DNA of 64,000 bases. It comes from Agromyces mariniharenae. GTDB taxonomy: Bacteria; Actinomycetota; Actinomycetes; Actinomycetales; Microbacteriaceae. Each line of letters begins with the position of its first letter. Positions within the stretch are counted from its first letter, which is position 1. The position numbers and the translations under genes are program-made. The notes below the pieces were generated by a model. It was not told where the DNA came from, searched no databases, and saw nothing but the letters and a program-made list of their open reading frames with translations. Where the stretch lies: contig NZ_VSSB01000001.1 in NCBI RefSeq assembly GCF_008122505.1, forward strand, positions 2,712,891 through 2,776,890. The letters are read 5' to 3'. Of the stretch, positions 7,831 to 17,947 are shown piece after piece.

Positions 7831-9123
7831 TTGGCCGAATCCGCCATTTCCCAGCAATCGGTGCTGAACGCCCCGCTGTCCGAGGTCGACCCCGAGATCG
7901 CCGAAGTTCTCGAGCTCGAGCTGGGCCGCCAGCGCGACTACCTCGAGATGATCGCGAGCGAGAACTTCGTCCCCGTCTCGGTGCTGCAGTCGCAGGGGTC
8001 GGTGCTCACCAACAAGTACGCCGAGGGCTACCCCGGCCGCCGCTACTACGGCGGCTGCGAGTACGTCGACATCGCCGAGTCGCTCGCGATCGAGCGGGCG
8101 AAGAGCCTGTTCGGCGCCGAGTACGCGAACGTCCAGCCGCACTCGGGCGCCACCGCCAACGCCGCCGTGCTGTCGGCCATCGCCACCCCCGGCGACACCA
8201 TCCTCGGCCTCGAGCTCGCGCACGGCGGCCACCTCACGCACGGCATGAAGCTCAACTTCTCGGGCAAGCTCTACAACGCCGTGAGCTACGGCGTGAACCC
8301 CGAGACCTTCGTCGTCGACATGGACGTCGTGCGCGACAAGGCCCTCGAGCACAAGCCGCAGGTCATCATCGCCGGGTGGTCGGCCTACCCGCGCCACCTC
8401 GACTTCGCCGCGTTCCGCGAGATCGCCGACGAGGTCGGCGCCAAGCTCTGGGTCGACATGGCGCACTTCGCGGGCCTCGTGGCCGCGGGCCTGCACCCGT
8501 CGCCCGTGCCCCACGCCGACGTCGTGTCGTCGACCGTGCACAAGACGATCGGCGGCCCGCGCTCGGGCTTCATCGTCGCGCGCGACATGGAGCTCGCGAA
8601 GAAGCTCAACTCCAACGTGTTCCCCGGCCAGCAGGGTGGCCCGCTCATGCACGTCATCGCGGCCAAGGCCACGGCGTTCAAGATCGCGGCATCCGCCGAC
8701 TTCAAGGACCGCCAGGAGCGCACCATCCGCGGTGCGCAGATCCTCGCCGAGCGCCTCACCGCCGACGACTCGCGCGCCGCGGGCGTCGACGTGCTCACGG
8801 GCGGCACCGACGTGCACCTCGTGCTCGCCGACCTGCGCAACTCCGCGATGGACGGCCAGCAGGCGGAGGACCTGCTGCACGACGCGCTCATCACCGTGAA
8901 CCGCAACGCCGTCCCGTTCGACCCGCGCCCGCCGATGGTCACCTCCGGCCTGCGCATCGGCACGCCCGCGCTCGCCACGCGCGGCTTCGGCGACGCCGAG
9001 TTCACCGAGGTCGCCGACATCATCGCGCTCGCGCTGCAGGGCGGGGCGGATGTCGCGGCGCTGCGCTCGCGCGTCGAGGCGCTCACGGCGGCGTTCCCGC
9101 TCTACCCCGGCCTCCAGCAGTAG
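7831..9123 (+). CDS. glyA: Serine hydroxymethyltransferase
   Basis: A 430-residue PLP enzyme converting serine and THF to glycine and 5,10-methylene-THF. Family landmarks are [10 protein letters not shown] near the N-terminus, [25 protein letters not shown], and the PLP-lysine region [14 protein letters not shown]. The start is a TTG at 7831 with a strong AAGGAG 7 bases upstream; in-frame codons further up run through the riboswitch and are not coding. folD follows after 8 bases, so both are under the ZTP riboswitch. Confidence 0.96.
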   Translation: MAESAISQQSVLNAPLSEVDPEIAEVLELELGRQRDYLEMIASENFVPVSVLQSQGSVLTNKYAEGYPGRRYYGGCEYVDIAESLAIERAKSLFGAEYANVQPHSGATANAAVLSAIATPGDTILGLELAHGGHLTHGMKLNFSGKLYNAVSYGVNPETFVVDMDVVRDKALEHKPQVIIAGWSAYPRHLDFAAFREIADEVGAKLWVDMAHFAGLVAAGLHPSPVPHADVVSSTVHKTIGGPRSGFIVARDMELAKKLNSNVFPGQQGGPLMHVIAAKATAFKIAASADFKDRQERTIRGAQILAERLTADDSRAAGVDVLTGGTDVHLVLADLRNSAMDGQQAEDLLHDALITVNRNAVPFDPRPPMVTSGLRIGTPALATRGFGDAEFTEVADIIALALQGGADVAALRSRVEALTAAFPLYPGLQQ

Positions 9124-9131
9124 GGAGCGGC

Positions 9132-10016
9132 ATGACGGCGATCACCCTCGACGGCGTCGCCACCGCGTCCGCCGTCAAGAACGAGCTGAAGAGCCGGATC
9201 GCGCTGCTGCGCGCCCACGGGGTCGTGCCGGGACTCGGCACGCTCCTCGTGGGCGACGATCCGGCGTCGCGGTCGTACGTCGCGGGCAAGCACCGCGACT
9301 GCGCCGAGGTCGGCATCGAGTCGATCCGCATCGACCTCCCGACGTCGGCGACCACCGCCGACGTGCGAGCGGCGATCAGGGACCTCAACGCCTCGCCGTC
9401 GGTCACGGGCTACATCGTGCAGCTGCCGCTGCCCGCCGGGCACGACGAGAACGCGATGCTCGAGCTCATCGACCCCGACAAGGACGCCGACGGGCTGCAC
9501 CCGACGAACCTCGGACGGCTCGTGCTCGGCATCGAGGGCGAGCTGCACTCGCCGCTGCCGTGCACGCCCGCCGGCATCGTCGAGATGCTGCGCCGCTACG
9601 ACGTGCCGATCCGCGGCCGCCACGTCACGGTGATCGGCCGCGGCCTCACGGTCGGTCGTCCGCTCGGGCTGCTGTTCACGCGCAAGGGCCTCGACGCCAC
9701 GGTCACGCTCACGCACTCGCGCACGGCCGACCTGGCCGCCGAGGTGCGTCGCGCCGACATCGTCGTGGCCGCCGTCGGGGTTCCGCACCTCGTGCAACCC
9801 GACTGGATCAAGCCGGGCGCCGCGGTGCTCGACGTGGGCATCACGCGCGTGCAGGACGAGGAGACCGGCAAGGGTCGCCTCACGGGCGACGTCGACCCGG
9901 CCGTCGCCGAGGTGGCGGGCCACCTGTCGCCGAACCCGGGCGGCGTGGGTCCCATGACCCGCGCGATGCTGCTCGCCAACGTCGTGAAGGCGGCCGAGCA
10001 GCGCCTGCACCGCTAG
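9132..10016 (+). CDS. folD: Bifunctional methylene-THF dehydrogenase / methenyl-THF cyclohydrolase
   Basis: A 294-residue FolD that interconverts 5,10-methylene-THF and 10-formyl-THF in the cytosol. Motifs include [15 protein letters not shown], the catalytic lysine in [15 protein letters not shown], and the NADP-binding [13 protein letters not shown]; it ends with the [14 protein letters not shown] signature. ATG 9132 follows GGGAGCGG, 8 bases after glyA. It links the glyA product to formyl-THF, the metabolite whose shortage raises ZTP, so the operon makes regulatory sense. Confidence 0.96.
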   Translation: MTAITLDGVATASAVKNELKSRIALLRAHGVVPGLGTLLVGDDPASRSYVAGKHRDCAEVGIESIRIDLPTSATTADVRAAIRDLNASPSVTGYIVQLPLPAGHDENAMLELIDPDKDADGLHPTNLGRLVLGIEGELHSPLPCTPAGIVEMLRRYDVPIRGRHVTVIGRGLTVGRPLGLLFTRKGLDATVTLTHSRTADLAAEVRRADIVVAAVGVPHLVQPDWIKPGAAVLDVGITRVQDEETGKGRLTGDVDPAVAEVAGHLSPNPGGVGPMTRAMLLANVVKAAEQRLHR

Positions 10017-10047
10017 GCGCAGCGGGAGCGCAACAGCGTCGACGCAA

Positions 10048-10080
10048 CGGATGCCGCGGGCCACGTGCCCGCGGCATCCG
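10048..10080. terminator. Perfect 14-bp stem hairpin after folD
   Basis: CGGATGCCGCGGGC (10048-10061) pairs with GCCCGCGGCATCCG (10067-10080) over a five-base loop. It lies 31 bases past the folD stop, a likely terminator of the glyA-folD unit. No T-tract, as is common in high-GC actinobacteria. Confidence 0.75.
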
Positions 10081-10199
10081 CTCGTCCGGGCCGGTCCTGC
10101 GCCGACCCTGCGCCGGCCTTCCCGTCCGTCCGCCCTCCGGCAATCGGCCGTTCACCCCGCGTGCACGATCGCGCCACCGTCGCGGCATAGCTTCGCCGC

Positions 10200-11435
10200 A
10201 TGGACCGCGACCAGTCGAGCGCCGACCGCGCGCACGCCGTGGCGATCATCCCGGCGCGGGGCGGCTCGAAGGGCCTGCCCGGCAAGAACGTGATGCGCGT
10301 CGGCGGGATCCCGCTCGTCGCGCGGGCGGTCGCCGCAGCCCGGGCCGCACGCACCGTGGGCCGCGTCGTCGTCACGACCGACGACGGTGAGATCGCGCGC
10401 GTCGCCCGCGAGGCCGGCGCCTCCGTCGTGCAGCGCCCCGCCGAGCTCGCCGGCGACACCGCATCCTCGGAGTCGGCCCTGCTGCACGCGCTCGATGCGC
10501 TGGCGGGGAGCGGCCGGGATGAGGCATCCGTCACGCTCTTCATCCAGGCGACGTCGCCGTTCGTCGAGCCCGAGGACCTCGACGCCGCGGTCACCGCCGT
10601 CGCGACGGGCGAGGCCGACAGCGTCTTCGCGGCCGTGCCGAGCCACGCGTTCATCTGGCGCGACGAGCACGGTCGCAACTCGCGCGGCGCGTTCGGCGTG
10701 AACCACGACGCCGGCGTGCGCCTTCGGCGCCAGGACCGCCCGGCGGAGTTCCGCGAGACCGGCGCGTTCTACGCCATGCGCACGAGCGGCTTCCGTGAGG
10801 CGCGGCATCGCTTCTTCGGCCGCATCGCCGTGCACCTCGTGCCCGACCTCCACGGCGTCGAGATCGACACGGCCGCCGACCTCGTCGTCGCGCAGGCGCT
10901 CGCCAACCTCATCGACGGCCGGACGCACGCCATCGACGTCGACGCCGTCGTCACCGACTTCGACGGCGTGCACACCGACGACACGGCCATCGTGGGCGAG
11001 GCGGGCGTCGAGTTCGTACGGGTCAGCCGCAGCGACGGGCACGGCGTCGCGCGCCTGCGCGAGGCCGGCATCCCGATGCTCATCCTCTCGGCCGAGACCC
11101 ACCCCGTCGTGAGCGCCCGCGCCGCCAAGCTCGGGGTCGAGGTGCGACAGGGCGTCGGCGACAAGGCGACGGCGCTCACCGAGTGGGCTGAGGCCCGGGG
11201 CATCCGCCTCGACCGCATCGCCTACCTCGGCAACGACCGCGGCGACCTGCCCGCGCTCGAGCTCGTCGGCTGGCCCGTCGCGGTCGCCGACGCGATCCCG
11301 GAGGTCACGCGGCTCGCCCGTGTCGTCCTCGAGCGCGCCGGCGGGCAGGGCGCGGTGCGCGAGCTCGCCGACGCCGTCCTCGCCGCGCGCGCCGCGGCAT
11401 CCCCCGTCCTCACCACCGCCCTCGAAGGAGCCTGA
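10200..11435 (+). CDS. CMP-nonulosonate synthetase fused to KdsC-like HAD phosphatase
   Basis: This 411-residue protein joins two enzymes. Residues about 12-240 are an acylneuraminate cytidylyltransferase with the CTP-binding motif IIPARGGSKGLPGKN (16-30). Residues about 247-405 are a HAD phosphatase of the KdsC type, with nucleophile motif DFDG (253-256), SAETHP, GVGDKA and the acidic motif GNDRGDLPAL. The pairing suggests that a nonulosonate 9-phosphate is dephosphorylated and then activated as the CMP-sugar. The ATG is leaderless: TAGCTT lies 6 bases upstream and no ribosome site is visible. The NeuB-like gene follows after 3 bases. Sugar identity (sialic acid, Kdn or other) is unknown. 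Confidence 0.85.
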   Translation: MDRDQSSADRAHAVAIIPARGGSKGLPGKNVMRVGGIPLVARAVAAARAARTVGRVVVTTDDGEIARVAREAGASVVQRPAELAGDTASSESALLHALDALAGSGRDEASVTLFIQATSPFVEPEDLDAAVTAVATGEADSVFAAVPSHAFIWRDEHGRNSRGAFGVNHDAGVRLRRQDRPAEFRETGAFYAMRTSGFREARHRFFGRIAVHLVPDLHGVEIDTAADLVVAQALANLIDGRTHAIDVDAVVTDFDGVHTDDTAIVGEAGVEFVRVSRSDGHGVARLREAGIPMLILSAETHPVVSARAAKLGVEVRQGVGDKATALTEWAEARGIRLDRIAYLGNDRGDLPALELVGWPVAVADAIPEVTRLARVVLERAGGQGAVRELADAVLAARAAASPVLTTALEGA

Positions 11436-11438
11436 CCA

Positions 11439-12314
11439 ATGTCAGCAGTGCGCATCGGCCGTTCGGTCGTCGGACCCGGCATGCCCGTCTACGTCATCGG
11501 CGAGATCGGCCTGAACCACAACGGCGACGTGGAGATCGCCAAGCGGCTCATCGACGTGGCCGTCGAGTCGGGCGCGCAGGCGGTGAAGTTCCAGAAGCGC
11601 ACGCCCGAGATCGCGACGCCCGAGCACATGCGCGACGTGCCGCGCGAGACGCCGTGGGGCACCATGACCTACCTCGACTACCGCCGTCGCGTGGAGTTCG
11701 GCGAGGCCGAGTACCTCGAGATCGCGTCGTACGCGCTGCGCGCGGGCGTCGACTGGTTCGCCTCGCCGTGGGACGTCCCGTCGGTCGAGTTCCTCGAGCG
11801 CCTCGACGTCGTGGCGCACAAGATCGCGTCGGCGTCGGTCACCGACCTCGAGCTGCTCGAGGCCGTCGCCGCGACCGGCAAGCCCGTGATCCTCTCGACC
11901 GGCATGTCGACCCTCGACGAGATCGATCGGGCCGTCGAGGTGCTCGGCACCGACCGCCTCGTGCTCATGCACGCCACGTCGAGCTACCCGATGCCCGCGA
12001 ACGAGGCCAACCTGCGCATGATCCCGGCGCTCCAGCGCCGGTTCCCGGGCGTGCCCGTCGGCTACTCCGGTCACGAGCGCGGCCTGCAGATCTCGCTCGC
12101 GGCGGTCGCGCTCGGCGCGGTCGCGGTGGAGCGGCACATCACCCTCGACCGCGCGATGTGGGGGAGCGACCAGGCCGCCTCGCTCGAGCCGCAGGGCCTC
12201 GAGCACCTCGTGCGCGACATCCGCATCATCGGCGAGGCCATGGGCGACGGCGTGAAGCGCGTCTTCCCCGGCGAGGAGGCCCCGCGGGCGAAGCTGCGCC
12301 GGGTCCCCGCGTGA
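11439..12314 (+). CDS. neuB: NeuB-type nonulosonate synthase lacking the SAF domain
   Basis: A 291-residue TIM-barrel synthase that condenses PEP with a hexose or N-acylhexosamine (free or 6-phosphate). Motifs GEIGLNHNGD (21-30), VKFQKRTPE and PVILSTGMST are those of NeuB/SpsE. Classical NeuB has about 350 residues with a C-terminal antifreeze-like SAF domain that completes the neighbour's active site; here the chain stops after the barrel. ATG 11439 has GAAGGAG upstream, 3 bases past the previous stop, and its TGA overlaps the next GTG. The fused phosphatase upstream hints that the product is a 9-phosphate. Confidence 0.88.
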   Translation: MSAVRIGRSVVGPGMPVYVIGEIGLNHNGDVEIAKRLIDVAVESGAQAVKFQKRTPEIATPEHMRDVPRETPWGTMTYLDYRRRVEFGEAEYLEIASYALRAGVDWFASPWDVPSVEFLERLDVVAHKIASASVTDLELLEAVAATGKPVILSTGMSTLDEIDRAVEVLGTDRLVLMHATSSYPMPANEANLRMIPALQRRFPGVPVGYSGHERGLQISLAAVALGAVAVERHITLDRAMWGSDQAASLEPQGLEHLVRDIRIIGEAMGDGVKRVFPGEEAPRAKLRRVPA

Positions 12315-13816
12315 CGGCCGGCTTCGAGCGGGCGGATGCCGCGGTCGCGGCCGATCCCGAGTGGGCGGATGCCGCGGCGCGCCGCCTCCTCGTCCTCGCC
12401 GACTCCGACTCCTACGTGAAGTGGGGCGCGGCGCTCGCCTCGACCCTGCCCGAGGCGTGGACGGCCACGCTCGTGATCCTCGCCTCGCCCGTGATGCCGA
12501 GCGGACGCCAGCTCGCCGACGCGCTCGCCGGCACGCGCTTCACGAGCGGCGACGTGCGCGTCGTCCACGTCGACGACCTCGAGACGCTCGTCGACGAGGA
12601 GCGGCCGCACGCGGTGCTGCTCTCGCTGCGGGGACCGTTCGTGCGCGTCGTCGCGCCGCTCCTGCAGCGCCGGGCCGACCGGCCGGCGCTCCTCAGCGGA
12701 TTCCCCGGGCTCACGATCCCCGCGGTGCCGAAGGCGGTGATCTATCGCGAGCAGACCGACCTCATCGTGCTGCACAGCCGCCGGGAGGTGCGCGAGTTCG
12801 ACGCGAACGCGCTCGAGCTGGGTGTGGACCCCGCGCTCGGGCTCGCGACGCTGCCGTTCCTCGCGACCGGGGTGCGTCGTGCCGCGCGCGCGTCGGGCAT
12901 GTCGAGCGTCTCGGACGCGGCGGGCGGGATCGTGCCCGCGGCATCCGATGGCGACGTCGTCTTCGCCGCCCAGGCGAAGGTGCCCGCCCAGCTCGAGGAT
13001 CGCCTGCTCGTGCTGGAGGCGCTCGCCGAGCACGCCCGCCGGAACCCCGAGCGGCGCGTGGTCGTGAAGGTGCGCGCGCGACGCGGCGAGGCCCAGACCC
13101 ACCGCGAGGAGCACGACTACGCCGACCTCGTCGGCGAGCTCGTGCCGCCCGCGCCGCCGAACCTCGTGGTCGAGCACGGGCCCATGGCCGCGAAGCTCGC
13201 GCGGGCCGGCGCGCTCGTGACCGTGAGCTCGACGGCGGCGCTCGAGGCCGTGGCGATGGACCTCCCCGTGCTCCTCCTCGACGACTTCGGCGTCTCGCCG
13301 GTGATGATCAACACGGTGTTCGAGGGGTCGGGCCTGTTCGGCTCCACGCACGACCTCGTCGCAGGCCGCTTCCGGCGCGCCGCACCCGCGTGGACCGCCG
13401 ACAACTACTTCCACGGCGCCGACGGCGACGACTGGACCGGGCGGCTCGACGCGCTCGTCGCCGCCCGTGAGATCGTGCCGCTGCCGCCGGTCGAGCGACG
13501 GCACGACGTGAGCGGCGGCGCGCTGCGCAGGGCGTACGAGCGACGCCGCATGCTCGGCCCCTACGACCGCGAGCCGCTCGGCACCGTGGCGTGGGCGCTC
13601 GGGGTGGCGGCCCGCACGGCGGTGCGGCGTGTGCGTCGGCTGCAGCGGCGACTGCAGGGCTCGACGGATGCCGCGACCGGCCGTCCCGGCTCAGTCGACG
13701 GGCGCGGTGTGTTCCTCGACGTGCCGCAGGTAAGCGGCGGCATTGCGGCGGATCCCGTCCCGTTCCGCGTCGGAGAGCTCACGCCGGACCTTGCCGGGCA
13801 CGCCCGCGACGAGTGA
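12311..13816 (+). CDS. Putative glycosyltransferase of the nonulosonate operon
   Basis: A 501-residue protein starting at a GTG that overlaps the neuB stop (GTGA). It opens with RLLVLADSDSYVKWGAALA and later contains HGPMAAKLARAGALVTVSSTAALEAV, which resembles the donor-binding half of GT-B or polysialyltransferase-like enzymes. I recall such proteins (DUF6716, putative glycosyltransferase) next to neuB-like genes in Microbacteriaceae. It would transfer the CMP-activated nonulosonate to a wall or membrane glycan. The last 40 or so residues read antisense to the next gene and end 126 bases inside it, so the true C-terminus is suspicious but no earlier stop exists. Confidence 0.65.
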   Translation: MTAGFERADAAVAADPEWADAAARRLLVLADSDSYVKWGAALASTLPEAWTATLVILASPVMPSGRQLADALAGTRFTSGDVRVVHVDDLETLVDEERPHAVLLSLRGPFVRVVAPLLQRRADRPALLSGFPGLTIPAVPKAVIYREQTDLIVLHSRREVREFDANALELGVDPALGLATLPFLATGVRRAARASGMSSVSDAAGGIVPAASDGDVVFAAQAKVPAQLEDRLLVLEALAEHARRNPERRVVVKVRARRGEAQTHREEHDYADLVGELVPPAPPNLVVEHGPMAAKLARAGALVTVSSTAALEAVAMDLPVLLLDDFGVSPVMINTVFEGSGLFGSTHDLVAGRFRRAAPAWTADNYFHGADGDDWTGRLDALVAAREIVPLPPVERRHDVSGGALRRAYERRRMLGPYDREPLGTVAWALGVAARTAVRRVRRLQRRLQGSTDAATGRPGSVDGRGVFLDVPQVSGGIAADPVPFRVGELTPDLAGHARDE

Positions 13817-14227
13817 CCCGGGCGGCACCACGGTCCCCTCGAGCACCACGGCGCCCGCGGCGACGAGCGAACCCGAGCCGATGACGGCGCCGTTCAGCAC
13901 CGTCGCACCCATGCCGATGAGGCACTCGTCCTCGACCGTGCAGCCGTGCAGCACCGCGCCGTGGCCCACGGAGACGCCGCGTCCGATCGTGAGCGGGAAG
14001 CCCGCGTCGACGTGGCAGACGACGGTGTCCTGCAGGTTGGCGTCCGCGCCGAGCACGATCGGCTCCGCCTCGGCGCGCAGCACGGCGTTGTACCAGACGC
14101 TCGAGCCCGGCTCGAGGCGCACGTTCCCGACGATCACGGCGCCGGCGGCCACGAACGCGTCGTCGTCGACGACCGGGGCCGGGATCCCGGCGATGGTGAG
14201 GATGCGGGCGGACGGGTCTGCGCTCAT
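13691..14227 (-). CDS. Gamma-carbonic-anhydrase-like hexapeptide-repeat protein
   Basis: A 178-residue left-handed beta-helix protein. Repeats such as VSVGHGAVLHGCTVEDECLIGMGA carry the metal-ligand His residues expected in gamma-carbonic anhydrases (CVVHVDAG-like VCHVDAG and VGHGAVLHG). The C-terminal helix ELSDAERDGIRRNAAAYLRH is typical of the family. ATG 14227 is leaderless: TAGGCT lies 6 bases upstream inside the end of the permease gene. Its 3' part overlaps the convergent glycosyltransferase frame. Carbonic anhydrase activity is plausible, not certain; PaaY-type proteins look alike. Confidence 0.85.
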   Translation of the reverse strand: MSADPSARILTIAGIPAPVVDDDAFVAAGAVIVGNVRLEPGSSVWYNAVLRAEAEPIVLGADANLQDTVVCHVDAGFPLTIGRGVSVGHGAVLHGCTVEDECLIGMGATVLNGAVIGSGSLVAAGAVVLEGTVVPPGSLVAGVPGKVRRELSDAERDGIRRNAAAYLRHVEEHTAPVD

Positions 14228-14236
14228 GGCGCCAGC

Positions 14237-15550
14237 CTATTCGGCCCCGTCGGGCTCTCCGGCCGGTCGGGCGCTCCCGGCGTTCCTGCGGCGTCGCACC
14301 GCGAGGACGATGAGGCGCACGAGCGCCCCGACGGCGAAGACGACGAGGCCGCCCACGACCGCCTCGATCGGAAGCGTGGCGACGAGCACGACGCATCCGA
14401 TCGCGCCGAGGATGCTGAGCCACCTCGGCACCCGCCGTTCCTCGCGCGGCTGGGTCACGGCGGAGAGGTTCGCGATGAGGTAGTAGACGAGCACGCCGAA
14501 GCTCGAGAATCCGATGGCGCCGCGCAGGTCGGCGACCAGCACGAGCACGACGACGGCGGCGGCCACCGCGACCTCGGCGACCCAGGGCACGTGCGCGCGC
14601 GGATGCACCGTGGCCAGCGCCGCGGGGAGTTCGCGGTCGCGCGCCATCGCGAGCGCGGTGCGGCCGATACCGGCGATGAGCGCCAGCAGCGCGCCGAGCG
14701 CGGCGACCGCCGCCCCGACCTGCACGACGGGTGCCGCCCAGGCCCACCCGCTCACGACCACGAGGTCGGCGAGCGGGGCGTCGACCGAGGCGGCGAGGTA
14801 TCCGGGGCCGAGGACGAGCAGCAGCACGAACGCGACCGCCGCGTAGATCACGACCACGATGCCGAGCGCGATCGCGATCGCGCGGGGGATCGTGCGCGCC
14901 GGCTCGCGCACCTCCTCGCCGAGCGTGGCGATGCGGGCGTACCCCGCGAACGCGAAGAAGAGGAGACCGGCGGACTGCAGCACGCCGTACCAGCCGACCT
15001 CGGGCGCGCCCTCGGCCTGCTGCGGCCCGATGCCCGCCTGGAGGAGATGGGTCGCGCCGGCCGCGAGCACGAGCGCCAGCACCGCCAGCACCGCGATCAC
15101 GATGAGGGTCGCCGCCCGCGCCGTGCGCGTGATGCCGAGGAGGTTGACGCCCGCCAGCACGACGACCGCGAGCACGGCGACGGGGCGCTCCCACTCGGTC
15201 GGCACCAGGTAGTCGGCCGCGGTCATCGCCATCGCCGCGCAGCTCGCGGTCTTGCCGACGACGAATCCCCAGCCGGCGAGGAAGCCGGGCCACGCGCCGA
15301 GTCGCTCGCGCCCGTACCGGTAGGCGCCGCCCGACTCGGGGTAGCGCGCCGCGAGCTGGCCCGTGGAACTCGCGTTCGCATACGCGACGACGGCGGCGAC
15401 CGCGAGCCCCGCGAGGAGCCACGCGCCGGCCGCCTCGGCCGCCGGATTCCACACGGCGAACACGCCCGCGCCGATCATCGACGCGAGGCCGATCGCGATC
15501 GCGTCGCGGAGCCCGAGTCGCCGGGCGAGGGAGGGCTGCTGGGCGGTCAC
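14237..15550 (-). CDS. APC family amino acid permease
   Basis: A 437-residue integral membrane transporter with about 12 hydrophobic segments. The first contains the APC substrate motif GLASMIGAGVFAVW, and YPESGGAYRYGRERLG is another APC landmark. It likely takes up an amino acid or amine with protons; substrate unknown. The GTG start at 15550 is leaderless, with TAGGGT 6 bases upstream. The stop overlaps the promoter of the downstream carbonic-anhydrase-like gene. Confidence 0.88.
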   Translation of the reverse strand: MTAQQPSLARRLGLRDAIAIGLASMIGAGVFAVWNPAAEAAGAWLLAGLAVAAVVAYANASSTGQLAARYPESGGAYRYGRERLGAWPGFLAGWGFVVGKTASCAAMAMTAADYLVPTEWERPVAVLAVVVLAGVNLLGITRTARAATLIVIAVLAVLALVLAAGATHLLQAGIGPQQAEGAPEVGWYGVLQSAGLLFFAFAGYARIATLGEEVREPARTIPRAIAIALGIVVVIYAAVAFVLLLVLGPGYLAASVDAPLADLVVVSGWAWAAPVVQVGAAVAALGALLALIAGIGRTALAMARDRELPAALATVHPRAHVPWVAEVAVAAAVVVLVLVADLRGAIGFSSFGVLVYYLIANLSAVTQPREERRVPRWLSILGAIGCVVLVATLPIEAVVGGLVVFAVGALVRLIVLAVRRRRNAGSARPAGEPDGAE

Positions 15551-15572
15551 CCGGGCACCCTACTCCACCCCC

Positions 15573-15616
15573 GTGAACCGTGTGCACACCCCGGTGAACC
15601 GTGTGCACACCCCGGT
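15573..15616. repeat. 21-bp tandem repeat with GTGTGCACAC palindromes
   Basis: GTGAACCGTGTGCACACCCCG occurs at 15573-15593 and 15594-15614, followed by GTG of a third copy. Each unit contains the palindrome GTGTGCACAC. The array lies between the divergent permease and ybaK promoters, at two helical turns per unit, so a tandem operator is possible. Confidence 0.85.
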
Positions 15617-15652
15617 GGATGGCGTGCGCCGTGCCCACCGTAGGATCGACGC

Positions 15653-16159
15653 ATGCCCGCCGAGCAGACCAGCACGCCATCGCACGCCGCCGTCGACCGC
15701 GTCACCGATGCGCTCCGCGAACAGGGCGTCACGCCCGAGGTCGTGTGGTTCGACGACGCCGTCACGACCGCCCAGCTCGCGGCCGACGCGCTCGGCGTGC
15801 AGGTCGGCCAGATCGCCAACTCGCTCGTGTTCACCCTCGACGACGAACCCATCCTCGTGCTCACCTCGGGCGCGCACCGCGTCGATACCGAGTGGCTCGG
15901 CGGAGAGCTCGGCGGGGTCATCGGCCGGGCGTCGAAGGAGGTCGTGAAGTCGGCCACCGGCCAGGTCATCGGCGGCGTCGCGCCGGTGGGGCATCCGTCG
16001 CCCGTGCGCACGTTCGTCGACACCGACCTCGCGCAGTACGACGAGGTCTGGGCGGCCGCCGGACACGCGAAGACCGTGTTCCCGACGACGTTCGACGAGC
16101 TCGTGCGCATCACGGGCGGCACGCCGCGCGCGGTCGAGCCGCGAGCGGCGACGGCGTGA
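15653..16159 (+). CDS. ybaK: YbaK/EbsC family Cys-tRNA(Pro) deacylase-like protein
   Basis: A 168-residue YbaK-domain protein, which hydrolyses mischarged aminoacyl-tRNA such as Cys-tRNA(Pro). Features include VGQIANSLVF, the conserved lysine region RASKEVVKSATGQVIGGVAPVGH, and the C-terminal TVFPTTFDELVRITGG. The ATG is leaderless with TAGGAT 6 bases upstream. The stop overlaps the GTG of the GNAT gene. Family identification is firm; the precise tRNA substrate is not. Confidence 0.92.
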   Translation: MPAEQTSTPSHAAVDRVTDALREQGVTPEVVWFDDAVTTAQLAADALGVQVGQIANSLVFTLDDEPILVLTSGAHRVDTEWLGGELGGVIGRASKEVVKSATGQVIGGVAPVGHPSPVRTFVDTDLAQYDEVWAAAGHAKTVFPTTFDELVRITGGTPRAVEPRAATA

Positions 16160-16789
16160 CGTCGCCGCAGGTCGCCTGGCCCCGTCGGGCCGGGCCGCTC
16201 GAGCTGCGCCCGCCGACCGCCGCCGACCTCGACGCCGTGCTCGCGTGGCGGAACCGCCCCGAGGTGACCCGCTGGCTGCTGCGCACGACCGTCGACCCCG
16301 AGTCCTACCGTCGGGCATGGCTCGCGAGCGCCGACGATCCCCACGACCACGCGATCGTGGCGGTGGTCGACGATGCGGTCGTCGGCACCGGATCGCTCGA
16401 GGTGCACGACGCCATGGGCCAGTTCGGCGCCGACCCGACGGACGCCGTCGATCCCGGCCGAGCCGGCGCAGACGGCCCGGCCGACGCCGGTGTCCCGACT
16501 CCGACGGCCCCGTGGCGCCGCAGGGAGGGCCTGCTCGGCTACCTCATCGACCCCGACCATGCCGGCCGCGGGTACGCGACGGCGATCTCGCGCGCGCTGC
16601 TCGACCTCGCGTTCGGCGAGCTCGGCCTGCACCGGGTCACCGCCGGGTGCTTCGCCGACAACGTCGCCTCCTGGCGGGTCATGGAGAAGCTCGGCATGCG
16701 GCGCGAACAGCACGGCGTCGAGGACTCGTGGCACGCCGAGCTCGGCTGGGTCGACGGATTCACCTACGGGATCCTCGCCGACGAGTGGG

Positions 16790-17943
<1,154 letters not shown>

Positions 17944-17947
<4 letters not shown>

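Noticed and set aside
15573..15616. CRISPR-like direct repeats
   Set aside because: Units are tandem with no spacers and no cas genes are present; the same applies to 4701-4748 and 49445-49520.
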